Source: Caldisericota bacterium
GTDB lineage: Bacteria > CG03 > B21-G15
Direction of reading: 5' to 3'
Length of the DNA stretch: 9,002 nucleotides
NCBI GenBank assembly: GCA_003650255.1
Contig: QMOP01000041.1
Span: 1-9,002 of the forward strand
The translations under genes and the position numbers were made by a program. The notes under the pieces are model-generated. The model saw nothing but the letters and a program-made list of their open reading frames with translations, had not been told where the DNA came from and made no database searches. How positions within the stretch are numbered: position 1 is the stretch's first letter; every line of letters begins with the position of its first letter. Below, piece after piece: positions 1 through 6,322 of this stretch.

Positions 1-45
1 GATAGGAAGATGATAAAACTTTTGAGAATTGAGAAAAATGAATAG
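1..45 (+). CDS. C-terminal end of an upstream gene (partial)
   Basis: The frame beginning at position 1 is open for 14 codons (ending KLLRIEKNE) and stops at TAG 43-45. The mgtE ATG at 38 lies inside it, giving an 8-base overlap. Such overlaps are the rule throughout this operon, so the frame is probably the tail of a preceding co-transcribed gene. An alternative is that it is only an untranslated leader: an ATG at 10 would give a trivial 11-codon frame. Nothing in the few residues identifies a family. Confidence 0.4.
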   Translation, partial: DRKMIKLLRIEKNE

Positions 46-1432
46 GTTGGGTTCTTTAAATGAATTTGCTCTTTTTTATCCTGAAATAAAGGATCTTTTG
101 AGAAAAAAGGATTATGAAGGATTGAAACGTATTTTAGAGAAACTTCATCCTGTTGATATTGCAGAAAATTTTTCAAAGTTTTCAAAAAGTGAGTTTATCA
201 TAATATTTAAACTTCTCTCCCATGAGAAAGCATGTGAGGTCTTTGAGAACCTTTCTCCAGAAATTCGGAAGGAACTTTTATCTTCGCTTGATTCAAATAA
301 TATAAAGACACTTATTGAAGATATGGAATCAGATGAAAGGGCAGATTTATTTGGTGAACTTTCAGAGGAATTAAGGAGGAATTTATATTCACTTATAAAG
401 GAGGAGGATAAACAGGATATAAAGAAACTTCTTTCTTATCCAGAGGACACAGCAGGTGGAATAATGTCAACAGATTTCATAACACTTAACAAAGATATGA
501 AAGCAAAGGAGGCACTTCTTCATATACAGAGAAATGGTTTTAAACTTAAAGCGCAAAACTTATATGCTGTTTATGTTGTGGATGAAAACGGAAAACTTAT
601 AGGAGGGGTTTCTTTAAAATCACTTCTTACTGCTTCGCCTGAGGCAAAAATTGAAGATATAATGAAACCAGTTGCACTTATAAAGATAAATGTTAATGTT
701 GATAGGGAAGAGGTTGCAAGGATTTTTAGAAAATATGACCTTCTATGTGCTCCTGTTGTTGATGATAATAATGTTTTAGTTGGAATAATAACTGTTGATG
801 ATATAATGGATGTTATGAGTGAAGAGGCAGGTGAGGATATTTATGGACTTGGAAAGATTTCAGAAGCAGATGAACTTGCTCAGATAAATTATTCTGAAGT
901 GTCAATTCCTTTTCTTGTAAGGGCAAGAATTCCATGGTTATTTATTCTTCTTTTGATAGGAACATTTGTTTCTGGAAGAATTCTTAAAGGATATTCCACT
1001 GTCTTAGAAAAAATAATAATACTTTCAGCATTTATTCCAATGCTTATGGATTCTGGTGGAAATGTTGGACAGCAGGCACTTTCTCTCATGGTTAGAGCGC
1101 TTGCACTTAAGCAGGTTACTTTAAAGGATGTTTTAAGGGTGATATGGAAAGAGATAAGGGTTGGAGTTCTTATAGGAAGTATAATGGGAATTGTTGCTTT
1201 TGGAGCAACTCAAATTTTAGGTGGGTTTAATTTGAAACTTGGAATAACAGTTGCTCTTACACTTTTACTTGTAATAACAGCAGCAAATTTAACAGGAACG
1301 GTTCTACCATTTGTTTTTACATTTCTTGGTCTTGACCCTGCTGTTGCTGCATCTCCTTTTATTACAACTGTTGTTGATGCAACAGCTCTTATATTATATT
1401 TTGAGATAGCAAAGATGCTTCTTGGTATATGA
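29..1432 (+). CDS. mgtE: Magnesium transporter MgtE
   Basis: This is a homodimeric inner-membrane Mg2+ channel that closes when its cytosolic domains bind Mg2+. Domains in order are an alpha-helical MgtE N domain (about residues 15-135), two CBS repeats (about 140-205 and 207-265, the first opening with PEDTAGGIMSTDF), a linking helix (about 268-295), and a five-helix membrane domain (about 302-466). The family signature PMLMDSGGNVGQQ lies at 337-349. D450 in TTVVDATALI matches the pore Asp that binds Mg2+ in the Thermus thermophilus protein (known from the family). The length, 467 residues, is normal. The start is ambiguous: TTG at 29 gives the longest frame, but ATG at 38 (464 residues, beginning MNRLGSL) is at least as likely and overlaps the preceding frame by 8 bases. 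The stop overlaps the tgt start by four bases (ATGA). Any Mg2+ riboswitch would lie outside the window. Confidence 0.95.
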   Translation: MRKMNRLGSLNEFALFYPEIKDLLRKKDYEGLKRILEKLHPVDIAENFSKFSKSEFIIIFKLLSHEKACEVFENLSPEIRKELLSSLDSNNIKTLIEDMESDERADLFGELSEELRRNLYSLIKEEDKQDIKKLLSYPEDTAGGIMSTDFITLNKDMKAKEALLHIQRNGFKLKAQNLYAVYVVDENGKLIGGVSLKSLLTASPEAKIEDIMKPVALIKINVNVDREEVARIFRKYDLLCAPVVDDNNVLVGIITVDDIMDVMSEEAGEDIYGLGKISEADELAQINYSEVSIPFLVRARIPWLFILLLIGTFVSGRILKGYSTVLEKIIILSAFIPMLMDSGGNVGQQALSLMVRALALKQVTLKDVLRVIWKEIRVGVLIGSIMGIVAFGATQILGGFNLKLGITVALTLLLVITAANLTGTVLPFVFTFLGLDPAVAASPFITTVVDATALILYFEIAKMLLGI

Positions 1433-2559
1433 ATTTTCTCATAGAGAAAAGAGAAAAAAATACAAAAGCAAGAGCAGGGAAATTGATTCTACCACATGGT
1501 ACTGTTGAGACACCATGTTTTATGCCTGTTGGAACTCAAGGAACAGTTAAGACAATTCCACATAAAGACCTTGAGGAGATTGGAACTCAAATCATTCTTT
1601 CAAATACATATTACCTTTATTTAAGACCAGGAATTGAGATTATAAAAAAAGCAGGCTCTCTTCATAAATTTATCTCATGGAACAAACCAATACTTACTGA
1701 TTCAGGAGGTTATCAAGTTTTTTCATTATCAGATTTAAGAAAAATTACTGATGATGGAGTTGAGTTTCAATCACATATTGATGGAACAAAACATTTTTTT
1801 ACTCCAGAGGTTGTTATTGAGTATCAGATTATCTTTGGAAGTGATATAATAATGGTTCTTGATGAATGTATTGAATATCCAGCTCCTCCTGAAAGGGTTA
1901 TAAGAGCAAGAAAAAGAACAACAGAATGGGCAAAGAGGAGTAAGGAACACTATTTGAAGAATAAAAAGAGAGATCAGTTTCTTTTTGGAATAGTTCAGGG
2001 AGGAATGAATAAGGAGGAAAGAAGAATTTCAGCACTTGAATTACTTGATATTGGGTTTGATGGATATGCCCTTGGAGGATTCAGTGTTGGAGAGGATTTT
2101 GATACAAGATGGGAACTAATTCCCCACACTGTTTCATTTCTTCCTGAAGATAGACCAAGGTATCTTATGGGAATGGGAACTCCTGAAGAGATGATTATGG
2201 CAGTTGAGAATGGAATTGATATGTTTGACTGTGTCCTTCCTACAAGAAATGGAAGAAATGGTCAACTTTTTACATCAAAAGGGAAGGTTGTTATAAAAAA
2301 TGCAAAATATAAGGATGACTTTTCTCCCCCTGATGAAAATTGCACATGTTACACTTGTAAGAATTTTTCAAAAGCATATATTCACCATCTTTTTAAAGCA
2401 GGAGAAATTCTTGGTCTTTATTTAAATTCTTTACATAATATCCATTTTATGTTAAACTTAATGAATAATATTCGTAATGCAATAAAAGAGGATAGGTTTT
2501 TAGAGTTCAAGAAAGATTTTTTGAACTCTTATAAGAAGGAGGAAGAGGAAAATGATTGA
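1429..2559 (+). CDS. tgt: tRNA-guanine transglycosylase (queuine tRNA-ribosyltransferase)
   Basis: It exchanges guanine-34 in the wobble position of Asp, Asn, His and Tyr tRNAs for preQ1, on the way to queuosine, in the cytosol. The TIM-barrel signatures are all present: TDSGGYQVFSL with general base D91, LDECIEYPAP with D145, GIVQGG (187-192), GGFSVGE (216-222), and MFDCVLPTRNGRNG (265-278) with nucleophile D267. The zinc site is C305, C307, C310 and H336. C147 and V220 correspond to Cys158 and Val233 of the Zymomonas enzyme, which mark the bacterial preQ1-using type rather than the eukaryotic queuine type. The length, 376 residues, is standard. The ATG lies in the four-base overlap with mgtE and has only a weak Shine-Dalgarno, so translation is probably coupled. 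The 3' end overlaps yajC by eight bases. No other queuosine gene (queA, queF) is in view. Confidence 0.97.
   Translation: MNFLIEKREKNTKARAGKLILPHGTVETPCFMPVGTQGTVKTIPHKDLEEIGTQIILSNTYYLYLRPGIEIIKKAGSLHKFISWNKPILTDSGGYQVFSLSDLRKITDDGVEFQSHIDGTKHFFTPEVVIEYQIIFGSDIIMVLDECIEYPAPPERVIRARKRTTEWAKRSKEHYLKNKKRDQFLFGIVQGGMNKEERRISALELLDIGFDGYALGGFSVGEDFDTRWELIPHTVSFLPEDRPRYLMGMGTPEEMIMAVENGIDMFDCVLPTRNGRNGQLFTSKGKVVIKNAKYKDDFSPPDENCTCYTCKNFSKAYIHHLFKAGEILGLYLNSLHNIHFMLNLMNNIRNAIKEDRFLEFKKDFLNSYKKEEEEND
2537..2542 (+). promoter_or_regulatory. Shine-Dalgarno site of yajC
   Basis: AGGAGG lies nine bases ahead of the ATG at 2552, inside the last codons of tgt. It is one of the strongest ribosome binding sites in the window and supports the chosen yajC start, which overlaps the tgt stop. 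Confidence 0.75.
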
Positions 2560-2848
2560 ATTACTTTTTGCTCAAAGTAGCACCCCTCAACAGCCATCAC
2601 CATTTGCAGGTTTTATGCCAGTAATAATTCTATTTATTCTTTTTTATTTCATCCTTATAAGACCACAGAGTAAGAGGATTAAAGAGCATCAGGAAATGCT
2701 TAAGAAACTTAAAAAAGGAGATAGAGTTATAACAAGTGGAGGAATAATAGGGGTTATTTTTGAAATAGAGGATGATAAGGTATTACTTGAAGTTGCTCCA
2801 AATGTTAAAATAAAGGTTCTTAAATCAAGCATTCAGAAAGTTTTATGA
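2552..2848 (+). CDS. yajC: Sec translocase accessory subunit YajC
   Basis: This is a small inner-membrane protein that associates with SecDF and the SecYEG translocon. One N-terminal membrane helix (about residues 20-38, PVIILFILFYFILI) is followed at once by the family signature RPQSKRIKEHQ (37-47). A compact cytosolic domain follows, with the typical KKGDRVITSGGIIGVI (54-69) and a C-terminal beta-rich segment. The length of 98 residues is typical of YajC. A strong AGGAGG site supports the start. The gene overlaps tgt upstream by eight bases and the HD gene downstream by four (ATGA). The tgt-yajC-secD-secF order is widespread in bacteria, which supports the call. The residues before the helix are Ser, Pro and Gln rich and look like a short flexible lead. 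Confidence 0.95.
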   Translation: MIELLFAQSSTPQQPSPFAGFMPVIILFILFYFILIRPQSKRIKEHQEMLKKLKKGDRVITSGGIIGVIFEIEDDKVLLEVAPNVKIKVLKSSIQKVL

Positions 2849-3504
2849 CGAGAAAGGAATTTGTGAAGAACCATGAACTCACAGAAAAATTTTTAGAAGC
2901 AGCAGACAGACATATGGCAGAACTTGGATATACTGAACATGGAAAAAGGCATGCAACTGTTGTAAGTGAAAATGCAGAGAAGGTTTTAAGGGAACTTGGT
3001 TATCCTGAAAATTATCAGGAACTTGCCTGGATTTCAGGTTATCTCCATGATATAGGAAACCTTATTTCAAGGGAGACACATGGTTCAACCTCTGCAATTC
3101 TTGCAAAGGACATTCTTGATGATTTAAATTTCAATGAAGAGGAGATAGCAATTGTTATGCAGGCAATAGGAAATCATGAAGAAGAAACAGGAGATCCCAC
3201 GCATCCTGTAAGTGCAGCACTTATAATTGGTGATAAATCCGATGTCCACAGATCAAGAGTGAGAAATCCAGATGAGATTAAATTTGATATTCATGACAGA
3301 GTAAATTATGCTGTTATTGAATCGGATTTAAAAGTTGAAAAATCCACAAGAGATATTTCACTGATTTTAAAAATTGATGAGGAGATTTCGTCTCCTTTTG
3401 AGTATTTTGAGATATTTCTTTCAAGGATGCTTATATGCAGACGTTCTGCTAATGTCCTTAAAGGAAGATTTCATATTTTTATAAATGATGTGAGGATGCT
3501 GTGA
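2845..3504 (+). CDS. HD-domain metal-dependent phosphohydrolase
   Basis: This is a soluble HD-superfamily protein of 219 residues with a plausible full metal site: H36 (in EHGKRH), the HD pair H68-D69 (in YLHDIGN), H79, H111 (in GNHEEETGD) and D130 (in IIGDKSD). HD proteins usually hydrolyse phosphate esters of nucleotides or cyclic nucleotides, but the substrate cannot be read from the sequence. The layout, including the later AALIIGDKSDVHRSRVR stretch, resembles HD proteins that cleave nucleotide phosphates. There is no signal peptide and no membrane segment. The start lies in an ATGA overlap with yajC without a clear Shine-Dalgarno, and the stop overlaps the secD GTG by four bases (GTGA). 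It is thus translated between two Sec subunits, and whether it serves secretion is inference only. The C-terminal 70 residues (about 150-219) show no motif I recognise. Confidence 0.85.
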   Translation: MTRKEFVKNHELTEKFLEAADRHMAELGYTEHGKRHATVVSENAEKVLRELGYPENYQELAWISGYLHDIGNLISRETHGSTSAILAKDILDDLNFNEEEIAIVMQAIGNHEEETGDPTHPVSAALIIGDKSDVHRSRVRNPDEIKFDIHDRVNYAVIESDLKVEKSTRDISLILKIDEEISSPFEYFEIFLSRMLICRRSANVLKGRFHIFINDVRML

Positions 3505-4859
3505 GCACAAGGATTCAGATAAGAATTATAATTATACTTGGAGTTTTATTTCTTGGATTTTATTCAATCTATCCCACACTTTCCTGGTATTCAAAGGATG
3601 AATTGGAAAGGGAAAATTTAATAAAGTTAAGGGACCCGATTGTTGATAAAATTCTTAAATTAGGACTTGATTTAAAAGGAGGAATGCATCTTGTTCTTGA
3701 AATTGAAGAGAGTAAAATTCCAGAGGGAACAACAGTTGAAGATGCTGTTTTAAGAGCAATTGAGATAATAAGAAACAGAGTTGACCAGTTTGGTGTTTCA
3801 GAACCATTAATTGCAAGGCAGGGTAAAAAGTGGATTGTTGTTCAACTTCCAGGAATAAAAGATCCGAGGAGTGCGCTTGAAATTATTGGAAAAACAGCAC
3901 TTCTTGAATTTAAACTTGTAAATGAAGAAAAATTGAAGGATGCAATTGAAGGAAAAATTCCTGAAGGATATGAACTTCTTGAAAGTGAGGAAGGGGAGAA
4001 ATTCCTTGTTAAGAAGGAACCGGAGATCACAGGATCATATTTGAAAGATGCAAGGGTGAGGATTGGTGGAGTTTATAATATGCCTTATGTTTCACTTGAA
4101 TTCAATAAAGAGGGAGCAAAGATTTTTTCAAAAGTTACTTCTGAAAATATTAACAGGCGACTTGCAATAATTCTTGATGGAGTTGTTAAGAGTGCTCCTG
4201 TCATAAGAACAAGAATTCCAGATGGCAGAGCGATAATTGAAGGGAATTTTACAATGGATGAGGCAAGAAATCTTGCTATAGTTTTGAGAGCAGGTGCTTT
4301 TCCTGCACCTGTTAAGGTTATAGAGAATAGGACCATAGGACCTACACTTGGTTCAGATTCTATAAGAAAAGGGGTAAATGCAGCATTAATTGGTGGAGTG
4401 TTAGTAATTATTTTTATGATTATAAGATATAAACTTGGTGGAATCTTAGCAGATTTTGCACTCATTCTTGATTTATTTCTCCTTGTTTCTTTTTTAGCAT
4501 TACTTAAGGCAACCCTTACTCTTCCAGGAGTTGCTGGTATAATTCTTACTATTGGAATGGCAGTTGATGCTAATGTTTTGATATATGAGAGAATTAAGGA
4601 GGAGTTAAGGGCAGGTAAGACAGTAAGAAGTGCAATTGATTCTGGATATGATAAGGCGTTTCACACAATAATGGATGCAAATATTACAACCTTAATTGCT
4701 GCAATATTTCTTTTTCAGTTTGGAACAGGCCCAATAAAAGGTTTTGCTGTTACTCTCACCCTTGGAATAATTGTTAGTATGTTTACTGCAATATTTGTTA
4801 CAAAGACAATCTGGGAGATTATACTTGGTAGAAGAAAGTGGGAGAGATTGCCGATATGA
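3501..4859 (+). CDS. secD: Protein translocase subunit SecD
   Basis: This is the RND-superfamily membrane subunit that, with SecF, uses the ion gradient to pull exported proteins off the outer face of SecYEG. TM1 spans about residues 7-28. The large extracytoplasmic P1 region then carries LGLDLKGGMHLVLEIE (53-68), NRVDQFGVSEPLI (92-104), SLEFNKEGAKIF (198-209) and LDGVVKSAPVI (225-235). Five more membrane helices follow from about 290. TM4 contains GMAVDANVLIYERI, and D356 there matches the conserved Asp needed for ion coupling in SecD. The length of 452 residues is normal for the compact form; the E. coli protein is longer. The start codon is GTG, in a GTGA overlap with the HD gene, with GTGAGG (3490-3495) as a probable ribosome binding site. 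GGAGAG near the 3' end (4841-4846) sits correctly for a start at the ATGA formed by the stop, yet secF begins further down. Confidence 0.97.
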   Translation: MSTRIQIRIIIILGVLFLGFYSIYPTLSWYSKDELERENLIKLRDPIVDKILKLGLDLKGGMHLVLEIEESKIPEGTTVEDAVLRAIEIIRNRVDQFGVSEPLIARQGKKWIVVQLPGIKDPRSALEIIGKTALLEFKLVNEEKLKDAIEGKIPEGYELLESEEGEKFLVKKEPEITGSYLKDARVRIGGVYNMPYVSLEFNKEGAKIFSKVTSENINRRLAIILDGVVKSAPVIRTRIPDGRAIIEGNFTMDEARNLAIVLRAGAFPAPVKVIENRTIGPTLGSDSIRKGVNAALIGGVLVIIFMIIRYKLGGILADFALILDLFLLVSFLALLKATLTLPGVAGIILTIGMAVDANVLIYERIKEELRAGKTVRSAIDSGYDKAFHTIMDANITTLIAAIFLFQFGTGPIKGFAVTLTLGIIVSMFTAIFVTKTIWEIILGRRKWERLPI

Positions 4860-4875
4860 AAGTAAGTGTAAAGTA

Positions 4876-4909
4876 TAAGGTGCCCGCCTGCCGTCGGGCA
4901 GGTAAGGTG
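4876..4909. repeat. GC-rich palindromic element flanked by 7-base direct repeats
   Basis: A 20-base core, CCCGCCTGCCGTCGGGCAGG (4883-4902), is bracketed exactly by two copies of TAAGGTG (4876-4882 and 4903-4909). The core can form a hairpin CCTGCC/GGCAGG (4887-4892 with 4897-4902, four-base loop). A competing hairpin is TGCCCG/CGGGCA (4881-4886 with 4895-4900, eight-base loop). The core is 17 of 20 G or C and has three CpGs, whereas the first 300 bases of the window also contain only three. This contrast and the direct repeats suggest a small mobile palindrome with target duplication. As a recollection only, similar CCTGCC/GGCAGG palindromes are scattered through many genomes of uncultured bacteria. 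No T-run follows, so it is not an intrinsic terminator. Confidence 0.6.
4904..4909 (+). promoter_or_regulatory. Probable Shine-Dalgarno site of secF
   Basis: AAGGTG lies seven bases before ATG 4917 and ten before ATG 4920. It is part of the right-hand TAAGGTG direct repeat and directly adjoins the palindrome's 3' arm. The secF ribosome binding site therefore seems to be made by, or preserved next to, the repeat element, and an RNA hairpin would end just before it. Confidence 0.45.
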
Positions 4910-4916
4910 TAATGAA

Positions 4917-5783
4917 ATGATGGATTTTATAGGTTATAGAAGGATTGCTTTTGTAATATCGGGTGTTTTGATTTTTATCGGTATATTTCAGGTTTGGAAG
5001 AAAAAAGGTGGAAATTTTGGAATAGATTTCAGAGGTGGAACACTTGTTCAACTTAGATTTAAGAAAGAAATTAAGGTTGAGAAGATAAGAGAGGTTTTGG
5101 AGAAAAATGGATTTAAGGATACAAATATTCAGGAAGTTATTGGTAGTAATTCATTTATTTTTAGATTTCCAGTGATGGAGAAAAGTGAAGATTTGAGTTT
5201 CAGGATAGAGAATCTTTTTAAGGAAATTGATCCTGATGTTATTATAGAAAGGATTGAGATGGTTGGTCCTGTTGTTGGAAAGTATTTAATAAAACTTGCA
5301 TTAAAGGCGTTTATTTTTGCTTTTCTCGGTATAATTGTTTATATCGGAATAAGATTTAAAGGAACAATCTGGGGAGTTTCTGCTGTTATTGCACTTGTTC
5401 ACGATGTTTTCATAACATTTGGGTTACTGAATCTTGTTGGATGTGAAATTTCACTTGTTGTTGTAAGTGGGTTATTGCTTCTTGCTGGATACTCTGTTAA
5501 TGATACAATTGTTGTCTATGATAGAATAAGGGAGAATTTACGACTTAAAGGTGGAAAGGATTTAAAAGAGATATTTAATTTGAGTATAAGACAGACCCTT
5601 TCAAGAACACTTATAACTTCAATAACAACACTTCTTGTTGTTCTTGCACTTTTCTTTTTTGGTGGAGAAGTCATTCATGACTTTTCAATAACACTTTTAT
5701 TTGGAATTATAATTGGAACATACTCTTCCATTTTTATTGCCTCTCCTATTGTATGGAGTTTCCTTGAGAAGGAGGGAAGATGA
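4917..5783 (+). CDS. secF: Protein translocase subunit SecF
   Basis: This is the partner of SecD in the ion-driven export complex, with six membrane helices. The N-terminal MMDFIGYRRIAFVISG leads into TM1 (about residues 8-25). The extracytoplasmic domain has the signature GIDFRGGTLVQL (35-46) and IEMVGPVVGKYL (113-124). The C-terminal helix bundle (about 125-285) has ALVHDVFIT (159-167), GYSVNDTIVVYDRIREN (191-207, with D196) and SRTLITSITTLLV (229-241). The length, 288 residues, is usual. The start is ATG 4917 or ATG 4920 (the two are adjacent), with AAGGTG upstream. Unlike every other gene in the operon it does not overlap or touch its predecessor: 57 bases, mostly repeat element, separate it from secD. 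Its stop shares an ATGA with the next gene. Confidence 0.97.
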   Translation: MMDFIGYRRIAFVISGVLIFIGIFQVWKKKGGNFGIDFRGGTLVQLRFKKEIKVEKIREVLEKNGFKDTNIQEVIGSNSFIFRFPVMEKSEDLSFRIENLFKEIDPDVIIERIEMVGPVVGKYLIKLALKAFIFAFLGIIVYIGIRFKGTIWGVSAVIALVHDVFITFGLLNLVGCEISLVVVSGLLLLAGYSVNDTIVVYDRIRENLRLKGGKDLKEIFNLSIRQTLSRTLITSITTLLVVLALFFFGGEVIHDFSITLLFGIIIGTYSSIFIASPIVWSFLEKEGR

Positions 5784-6322
5784 GAAGAAGATTTTTGGTA
5801 AAGCCAGAGCTTCAGTTAAAATATGTTATCTTTACTGCACTTCTAATTCTTATTACAGGAGTTTTGACATATTTCATAATGACACATAAACTTATGACAT
5901 CCCCTTTTACAGAAAATCTATCACTTGGAGAGGTAACTGCATTAAAGGATGAAATTACAAAGAGTTTTTTGTGGATTTTATTTATTATTCTTGTTGGTTT
6001 TACTATTCAGAGTATATTTTTATTTCACCGACTTGTTGGTCCAATCTATGCACTTGAAAGAGTGATTGAGGTTATGAAACAGGGAAAATTGGGAGGAAGA
6101 ATAAAATTGAGAAGACATGATCAGTTAAAGGAACTTGCCTCTCTTATTGAAGAGATGGGAAACAGGTTTGCATCCTGGATTGATGAGGATAGAAGAAAAA
6201 TAGGAGAAATAAAGAAAAGGATTGAAAGTTTAAGAGGAAGAGTGGATGATGGTTTAATAAATGAAATAAATGAAAAACTTGATTCAATATTGAAGAATTT
6301 TGAAATTCAAAGTGGAAATTGA
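5780..6322 (+). CDS. Two-helix membrane protein with HAMP-like domain
   Basis: This is a 180-residue protein whose precise function I do not recognise. A short basic N-terminus precedes TM1 (about residues 14-34). An extracytoplasmic loop of only about 28 residues follows, then TM2 (about 63-83). Next comes a HAMP-like linker opening with HRLVGPIYALERVIEVM (conserved P88) and covering about 83-135. The tail (about 135-175) is charged, rich in Lys, Glu and Arg, and probably coiled coil. HAMP linkers normally pass signals from sensors to kinase, cyclase or methyl-accepting domains, and no such output domain is present. The loop is too short for a typical sensor domain. The strong AAGGAGG at 5769-5775 and the ATGA overlap with secF support the start. 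The 3' end overlaps nadB by 23 bases if nadB starts at TTG 6300. It may be an assembly or adaptor protein, but that is a guess. Confidence 0.75.
   Translation: MRRRFLVKPELQLKYVIFTALLILITGVLTYFIMTHKLMTSPFTENLSLGEVTALKDEITKSFLWILFIILVGFTIQSIFLFHRLVGPIYALERVIEVMKQGKLGGRIKLRRHDQLKELASLIEEMGNRFASWIDEDRRKIGEIKKRIESLRGRVDDGLINEINEKLDSILKNFEIQSGN

Larger units (their letters stand above)
4856..4912 (+). other. 18-codon frame in the secD-secF gap (possible relic start)
   Basis: ATG 4856 overlaps the secD stop as ATGA, the arrangement used at four other junctions here, and GGAGAG at 4841-4846 sits nine bases upstream. The frame reads MKVSVKYKVPACRRAGKV and then stops at TAA 4910-4912. It runs through the GC-rich palindrome and is not in the secF frame. 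It may be the remains of an older secF start broken by insertion of the palindrome, or a leader peptide that couples secD and secF translation. It could also be chance. I do not consider it a demonstrated gene. Confidence 0.3.

Noticed and set aside
4085..4465. Minus-strand open frame of 126 codons inside secD
   Set aside because: It lies wholly opposite a well-conserved secD region, shows no recognisable motif and has Ser/Ile/Pro-rich low-complexity content typical of an antisense shadow.
4848..4879. A promoter for secF with TTGCCG and TATAAG
   Set aside because: The spacing is 20 bases and the -35 match is poor. The alternative -10 (TAAAGT) leaves only 15. In an AT-rich sequence this is no better than chance.
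4881..4910. The secD-secF hairpin read as an intrinsic terminator
   Set aside because: The stem is GC-rich, but no run of T follows; the next bases are TAAGGTGTAATG. A terminator in the middle of secDF would also make little sense.
4692..5051. Minus-strand open frame of 119 codons across the secD-secF gap
   Set aside because: It spans the ends of two clear genes and the repeat, has an implausible composition rich in Tyr, Ser and Lys, and shows no family motif.
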